64,000 nt of DNA from Planctomycetota bacterium (lineage in GTDB: Bacteria; Planctomycetota; JAJSAM01; JAJVHW01): assembly GCA_024280885.1 (NCBI GenBank), contig JAJRPF010000070.1:171861-235860 (forward strand), read 5' to 3'. The position numbers were made by a program, and so were the translations under genes. Below, piece after piece: positions 59,902 through 64,000 of this stretch (positions are counted from its first letter, which is position 1; each line of letters begins with the position of its first letter). The notes beneath the pieces are model-generated. The model saw nothing but the letters and a program-made list of their open reading frames with translations, was not told the DNA's origin and did no database searches.

Positions 59902-60687
59902 ATGGGTAAGATGCAGAAGGCACTGAAGAAAGCGCAACAGCGGTCATCGGCTGCGACCGCCACGGTCGCGGCGACGAGCGAAGCGTCGGCCCACGCGACA
60001 CCGCACAACGCTGCCGAGCGACCGACCGCCGCAACGATCTCAAACTCGTTTCGCTCGGATCTCGATCCGCACTTGGTCGCCCTCGTCGATCCCGAAGGGG
60101 TTCACGCGCAGCAGTACCGGATGCTGGTTCGCAACCTCGACCGCCTCGCGGAGGAAACGCCGATCACCTCGATCGTCGTCACAAGCGCGCACGGCAAGGA
60201 CGGCCGCAGTCTCTCGGCCGCCAACCTGGCCTGCACGCTGGCCGAGAACACAGAGCGGAAAGTCGTGCTCGTCGATGCGGACCTACGTGCGCCGACGTTG
60301 CACAACCTCTTCGCGCTCGACAATCAGCGTGGACTCAGCGAGTACCTCGCCGGCGGCACGATGCTCGAAATGGTGCTCCAGAAGTGCCGGTTGCCGAATA
60401 TGTGGGTGCTTCCGTCAGGGCGCATCCCGTCCAGTGCGGGCGAGCTCCTCAGTGACAAGCGCATGGACGATCTCCTCACGCGCCTTGGTCGTGACTACGA
60501 CATTGTCGTCATCGACGCACCGATGGTCGCGACCGGTGACCCGGCGATCCTCTCTCCGCGTGTCGACGGTTTCCTGATGGTGGTGCGCATGGGGCAGACT
60601 CCGGCGAAGGCTGTCAAGCAGGCGGTGTCGGATCTCGAGAAGGCCGAGGCCCGCGTGCTCGGCACGCTGTTGGTCGGCGACTGCTGA
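59902..60687 (+). CDS. CpsD/BY-kinase-like protein with degenerate P-loop
   Basis: 261 residues. The basic start MGKMQKALKKAQQR is typical of exosortase-locus tyrosine autokinases. The Ala/Thr-rich linker is followed by the kinase fold. The Walker A position reads HGKDGRSL (97-104): the invariant lysine is R102, unlike the intact GPREGKST in the Wzc-type protein at 18744. Walker A' (VVLVDADLRAP) and Walker B (VVIDAP) are kept. There is no tyrosine-rich tail; the protein ends VGDC. It may be a kinase-dead regulator of the Wzz-like protein, or use a changed nucleotide site. A hairpin lies 48 bases after the stop. Confidence 0.82.
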   Translation: MGKMQKALKKAQQRSSAATATVAATSEASAHATPHNAAERPTAATISNSFRSDLDPHLVALVDPEGVHAQQYRMLVRNLDRLAEETPITSIVVTSAHGKDGRSLSAANLACTLAENTERKVVLVDADLRAPTLHNLFALDNQRGLSEYLAGGTMLEMVLQKCRLPNMWVLPSGRIPSSAGELLSDKRMDDLLTRLGRDYDIVVIDAPMVATGDPAILSPRVDGFLMVVRMGQTPAKAVKQAVSDLEKAEARVLGTLLVGDC

Positions 60688-60735
60688 CCAGCGATCTCTG
60701 ATCGCTCGGAAATCCCGGACTCTCCAAGCCCCTGA

Positions 60736-60757
60736 GCCCGGGAGCAGTTTCCCGGGC
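60736..60757. terminator. Terminator-like hairpin after the CpsD-like gene
   Basis: An 8-bp stem (GCCCGGGA with TCCCGGGC) and 6-base loop, 48 bases after the stop codon. No T-run follows, so it may terminate weakly or with Rho. It marks the likely end of the 57559-60687 operon. Confidence 0.45.
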
Positions 60758-60915
60758 GCGGTCGGATACTCGACGTTCCACGTTGGCGCACCCGCGGTCC
60801 AAGCGCCTCGCGTCCGACCGCACTTCAGCAGCGTGTGGCCACCCATGCTCAGGCGCGCGCTCGGGTTCTGTCTTGCGCACCCGTCTTGCGCACGCTGCTG
60901 ACGGCATTCGCGTCC

Positions 60916-60931
60916 ATGACGAAATCGTCAT
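60916..60931. promoter_or_regulatory. Perfect palindrome, candidate operator
   Basis: Arms ATGACGA and TCGTCAT are separated by AA. It lies 165 bases before the start of the cytochrome-c-domain gene, in otherwise unstructured DNA, a plausible binding site for a dimeric regulator. Confidence 0.35.
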
Positions 60932-61095
60932 CTGTCTGTCAACTCCCATATCGGTTCTGGGTTGCACACTTCCTGCGTTGGCGGAGGCGACATGCCTCTT
61001 GCCGGGATAGCAATCACACGAACAAACAGACGCACAAACAGTCCACGGGCAGGGACGCAGTCCTCCCCGACTCACGTGCACAAGGGAGTCAGAAG

Positions 61096-62055
61096 ATGCA
61101 ACGCCTGCTTGAGTCCGTCCTCGTCGTCTCACTCGGTCTCGCCGTCGTAGCTGGCATCGCGGCCTCCGGGCCCGCCCTCGCCGAAGGGCCCCAAACCGCC
61201 GAACTCGGGAACGGTGGGTCGGTGAAGGGGGACATCTCGAACACCCCCGGTGAACAGGACCGGATCGGTATCGATCTCCTGGCGGGCAGCGACCTGTCCA
61301 TCAAGTTCGTGCCGAAATTCGGCGCTGTGTTCGAGCTGCTTGATCCGGACGGCCAGACCGTCGTGCTGCCTGCCTCGAAGGGCGGGAAGACGATCGTGAA
61401 GAGCTTTCCGATCGGTACCTCCGGTCATTACGAGTTCCGCGTTGCCGCGAAACCGGGAGCGCAGGGACTCTACAAGCTGGCGGCGAACCCCATCTGGAGC
61501 GGGAAAATCACGCTCCTAGGGAGTAGCGGCGACTCCTTCGACTTCGTGGTCCCCGCGCAGACGCGCATGAAGGGTACGATCAAGGCGATCCGGAGTCCTG
61601 GGTTCGTGCCGCGGATCGACACGCTCTACGGCCCCGAGGGTGAGCTGCTCCCTGGTCCGGTGAACGGAAAGGGCTCGAAGGTCTCGCTCCCGTGGGTGAC
61701 CGCGACATCGTTCGGGAAGCACACGCTCACGATCGGCGCGGCGTCGGGCAGTGGCAACTTCAAGATCGTCCTGAAGCGCAAGGTCCCGAAGAATGCGGCG
61801 ACGAAATTCGACATTCGCAACGGCATCAACGTCATCTCGTTTGCCAATGACGGTGTTGCACAGATCTTCAAGACACGGTGCGCGTCGTGCCACACACGAA
61901 ACCACAGTTGGGGCAACACATACGCCGGCGTGAAGGGGCGGTCCGCTGCTGCTCTCGGCCGCATCCGCAGTGGCAACATGCCCACCGACGGTCGCCTGTC
62001 GGGTGCCGAGATCTCGCTCATCGAGCAGTGGATCAAGACCGGCCGAGCACGCTGA
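61096..62055 (+). CDS. Secreted protein with PPC-like domains and C-terminal single-haem c-type domain
   Basis: 319 residues. GGGAG seven bases before the ATG fixes the start. The signal peptide is MQRLLESVLVVSLGLAVVAG... ALA-EGP. Two beta-sandwich, pre-peptidase-C-like units follow (GSVKGDISNTPGEQDRIGIDLLAGSDLSI and an analogous unit starting near GKITLLGSSGDSFDF). The C-terminus has one haem-binding CASCH (C262, C265, H266) and a likely axial Met M295 in GNMPTDG, followed by ISLIEQWIKTGR. Such short terminal c-type domains are common in Planctomycetes. It could carry electrons or act as a redox sensor at the surface; its link to the polysaccharide genes is only positional. Confidence 0.8.
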   Translation: MQRLLESVLVVSLGLAVVAGIAASGPALAEGPQTAELGNGGSVKGDISNTPGEQDRIGIDLLAGSDLSIKFVPKFGAVFELLDPDGQTVVLPASKGGKTIVKSFPIGTSGHYEFRVAAKPGAQGLYKLAANPIWSGKITLLGSSGDSFDFVVPAQTRMKGTIKAIRSPGFVPRIDTLYGPEGELLPGPVNGKGSKVSLPWVTATSFGKHTLTIGAASGSGNFKIVLKRKVPKNAATKFDIRNGINVISFANDGVAQIFKTRCASCHTRNHSWGNTYAGVKGRSAAALGRIRSGNMPTDGRLSGAEISLIEQWIKTGRAR

Positions 62056-62340
62056 ACCGCGCAACGGTCGAAGATCCGCCAGGGATCGTTCGGCAGTGAT
62101 TGAGTCTGCTGGGATCGAGTCCGGCGACATCGAGATTGGGCCCCGTCCGTGTTCCACACGGTCGGGGCTCCTTGCGTTGGCGCGCCCCCAGGCACCGATG
62201 CGACTGCACCCCGGTCCACGGCGGGCTGCGGATACACTCCCCGTTGGCTGCTTTTCGCGCGACACTCCTGGTCCGCGACGGCTCGGTGCCGGCGCAGCAG
62301 CGTAGGCGGCTCCAGCATGCCGCGGACGGGGAGCGACGGC

Positions 62341-63420
62341 TTGAGCAACGATCCGGTCCACGTAGACGTCGACGCACCGCGTCGGATCGGCGTGGCCGTG
62401 GTGGGCTGTGGCAACTGGGGCCGCAACCTGGTGCGCACGTTCCATCAGTTGCCCGGGGCGGACCTGCGCTGGGCGTGTGATCTCGACGCCGAGCGACTCG
62501 CGGTCATGCGCGCGCAATTCCCGGCGCTCGCCACGACACGAGACTTCGATGCGGCGCTCGACGACGACGGTGTGGAGGCTGTCATCATCGGCGCGTCTGC
62601 GGCGGCGCATCGCGACCTGGCCGTGCGCGCAGTGGCCGCGGGCAAGCACCTCTACGTCGAGAAACCGCTCGCGCTCACGGTCGCCGATGCAGAAGAGATC
62701 GTGCGCGTCGCGGAAGCGAGCGATCGCATTCTGATGGTGGGCCACCTCCTGCTCTTCCACCCGGCCGTGCTCTATCTGCGTGGTCTCGTGGAGTCCGGTG
62801 AGCTCGGGGATCTCCACTATCTCTACGGCCAGCGCGTCAACCTGGGCGTTGTGCGCCAGGACGAGAACGCGCTCTGGTCGTTCGGGCCCCACGACATCTC
62901 GGTCATGAACTTCCTCATGGCGGAGATGCCGTACAGCGTAGCGGCGCGCGGGCAGGCGTACCTTCAGGATGGCGTCGAGGACGTGGTCTTCGTCAATCTC
63001 CGCTACTCCGGCGGGCGCATGGGGCAGATCCAGCTCTCGTGGCTCGACCCGCACAAACTGCGGCGGCTGACGGTCGTGGGAAGTCGCAAGATGGCGGTCT
63101 TCGATGACACGGCATTGAGCGAGAAGGTGCGCGTCTACGACAAGGGCGCAAGCATCTCCCAGGACTACGCGACATACGGTGAGTATCTCGGGTTGCGCCA
63201 GGGCGACATCGTCATTCCCCGCATCCCGATGGTCGAACCACTCGCGGTCGAGGGGGAGCACTTCTTGGCTTGCGTGCGCGACGGGATCGCGCCGCGCTCG
63301 GGCGGACGCGAGGGACTCGAAGTGGTGCGCGTCCTCGACGCCGCTTCGCGTTCGCTCGCGCTGGACGGAGCGCCCGTGGTGGTCGAGCCCGGACGTGCAA
63401 CGCCCGGGCGCGCAGAGTGA
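62341..63420 (+). CDS. Gfo/Idh/MocA oxidoreductase, WbpB-like
   Basis: 359 residues from a TTG with GGGGAG seven bases upstream; an ATG eight codons earlier (62317) lacks such a site. Rossmann GVAVVGCGNWGRNLVRTFHQL, DAALDDDGVEAVIIGASAAAHRDLA, YVEKPLALT (catalytic Lys region EKP), HLLLFHPAVLYLR and HDISVMNFLM are typical. Family members next to a DegT aminotransferase oxidise C3 of UDP-GlcNAc-uronate (WbpB) in the pathway to UDP-2,3-diacetamido uronic acids. The aminotransferase starts 113 bases downstream and the matching 6-dehydrogenase is at 23266. Confidence 0.88.
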   Translation: MSNDPVHVDVDAPRRIGVAVVGCGNWGRNLVRTFHQLPGADLRWACDLDAERLAVMRAQFPALATTRDFDAALDDDGVEAVIIGASAAAHRDLAVRAVAAGKHLYVEKPLALTVADAEEIVRVAEASDRILMVGHLLLFHPAVLYLRGLVESGELGDLHYLYGQRVNLGVVRQDENALWSFGPHDISVMNFLMAEMPYSVAARGQAYLQDGVEDVVFVNLRYSGGRMGQIQLSWLDPHKLRRLTVVGSRKMAVFDDTALSEKVRVYDKGASISQDYATYGEYLGLRQGDIVIPRIPMVEPLAVEGEHFLACVRDGIAPRSGGREGLEVVRVLDAASRSLALDGAPVVVEPGRATPGRAE

Positions 63421-63533
63421 GTGATCGCTCGGCCGAGTGACTGACAGACCGACAGACCAGCCGACCGACACGAGAACGAATAGAACCAGGCGCCGCGCAA
63501 CGACGCGGCCGAACGCAACACAGGAGTACGCTG

Positions 63534-64000
63534 ATGCAGGTCCCTCTCCTGGATCTCCGCCGCCAGTTGAAATCGTATCGCGACGACGCGCTCGCCGCGA
63601 TCACGTGTGTCGTCGATGAGCAATCGTGTGTCCTCGGGCCACACGTGCAACGCTTCGAGGAAGAGATCGCCACGTATTGTGGCGTGCCACACGTCGTCGG
63701 TTGTGCCAGCGGGACCGACGCCCTGCTGCTGGCGCTGCGCGCGCTTGGCGTGAACGACGGCGAGGAGGTCGTGACGACGCCGTACACGTTCTTCGCCACG
63801 GCGGGCGCGATCGTGAACGCGCGCGGGCGCCCGGTGTTCGTCGACATCGAGCGGGACTCGTTCAATCTCGACGCGACGCAGATCGAAGACGCGCTCACGG
63901 CGGAGACGCGGGTGCTGCTTCCAGTTCACCTCTACGGTCAGTGCGCCGACATGGGCGCGCTCAACGCGATCGCGAAGGCCCATGGCCTCGGCGTCGTCGA
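63534..64000 (+). CDS. DegT/DnrJ/EryC1/StrS aminotransferase, N-terminal part (runs out of window)
   Basis: The first 155 residues are visible; no stop is reached. AGGAG seven bases before the ATG. MQVPLLDLRRQL, CVLGPHVQRFEEEIATYCGV, GCASGTDALLLALRALG, GEEVVTTPYTFFATAGAI, RPVFVDIERDSFNLD and VLLPVHLYGQCADM are the standard blocks of PLP-dependent sugar aminotransferases; the PLP lysine lies beyond the edge. With the WbpB-like gene it would be the 3-aminotransferase (WbpE role) of a diamino-uronate pathway; an acetyltransferase (WbpD role) would be expected just outside the window. Confidence 0.9.
   Translation, partial: MQVPLLDLRRQLKSYRDDALAAITCVVDEQSCVLGPHVQRFEEEIATYCGVPHVVGCASGTDALLLALRALGVNDGEEVVTTPYTFFATAGAIVNARGRPVFVDIERDSFNLDATQIEDALTAETRVLLPVHLYGQCADMGALNAIAKAHGLGVV

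Larger units (their letters stand above)
60688..61095. other. Intergenic region upstream of the cytochrome-c-domain gene
   Basis: No gene is visible in 408 bases. It holds a terminator-like hairpin near the left end, a perfect 7-2-7 palindrome (60916-60931) and a direct repeat of TCTTGCGCAC around 60870-60890. It probably contains the promoter of the gene at 61096, but no clear -35/-10 was found. Confidence 0.4.

Noticed and set aside
61516..63471. Antisense open frame of 651 codons across the cytochrome-domain and WbpB-like genes
   Set aside because: It spans two well-supported + strand genes and the gap between them; composition is that of a codon-position shadow.
1..64000. tRNA, rRNA genes, insertion sequences, phage genes
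   Set aside because: Looked for T-loop-like GTTCGAATCC motifs in the gaps, rRNA-like stretches, and transposase or integrase motifs; none was convincing. A covariance-model scan would be decisive.

Overview
This 64 kb window is high-GC, densely coded and almost entirely on the + strand (one clear - strand gene). It looks like chromosome of a Planctomycetota bacterium or a close PVC relative. The best single pointer is the small protein at 3146-3550, which reads as the Minf_1886 family (TIGR04138) restricted to Planctomycetes and Verrucomicrobia. A PEP-CTERM/exosortase system, an S41 protease with calcium-binding-type repeats, and a secreted protein ending in a single-haem c-type domain fit that assignment. 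Taxonomy is inferred from family recognition only.

Left part (1-14.1 kb), housekeeping: the 3' end of a TPR gene, then a 560-bp gene-free stretch with two perfect DnaA boxes and a 9-bp-arm inverted repeat (candidate origin or DnaA-controlled promoter). Next come tmk-holB, the Minf_1886-type gene, pgeF, a convergent S41 C-terminal processing protease, comM, an overlapping chain (glycosyltransferase, moaC, mogA/moaB, asd) and accB-accC.

Right part (14.3-64 kb), a roughly 50 kb extracellular polysaccharide locus. 14.3-23.2 kb holds envelope machinery: a double FecR-like secreted protein, an outer-membrane barrel, a Wza-type export protein, a fused Wzc-type co-polymerase/tyrosine kinase with an 11-tyrosine tail, a TPR anchor protein and an O-antigen polymerase/ligase. 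23.3-30.2 kb holds nucleotide-sugar synthesis: a UDP-HexNAc 6-dehydrogenase, a WecB/WbpI-type 2-epimerase, a 4-epimerase-like SDR, RfbA, RfbD and RfbB for dTDP-rhamnose, and a half-length degenerate 2-epimerase-like protein. 30.2-39.2 kb holds two tandem carbamoyltransferases, two glycosyltransferases, a second Wzy_C protein and a DUF2723-like membrane protein. 39.4-47.1 kb is an exosortase module: a PEP-CTERM substrate with a duplicated hairpin in its leader, an exosortase with its Cys/Arg/His triad, a glycosyltransferase, an EpsI protein and a 1292-residue TPR protein. 47.3-57.3 kb carries a bi-domain oxidoreductase, a heparinase/alginate-lyase-like protein, a WbuB-type glycosyltransferase, an SDR, a WecA-type priming transferase, a WbpM/CapD-type dehydratase and a UbiA-family prenyltransferase. 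57.6-60.7 kb is a second, split chain-length module of the kind seen in exosortase EPS loci: a Wzz-like protein, an ExeA-like ATPase, and a CpsD-like kinase with a degenerate P-loop. The end has a cytochrome-c-domain protein, a WbpB-like oxidoreductase and the start of a DegT/WbpE-like aminotransferase.

Together the genes can supply activated rhamnose and probably diamino-uronic acid sugars, prime them on undecaprenyl phosphate, add sugars with several GT4 enzymes, carbamoylate or trim the product, polymerise it, control chain length by tyrosine phosphorylation, and export it through a Wza-type channel. The exosortase probably anchors at least one PEP-CTERM protein to the envelope. Many genes overlap by ATGA or GTGA, so translational coupling is common. 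I saw no tRNA or rRNA genes, transposases or CRISPR arrays.
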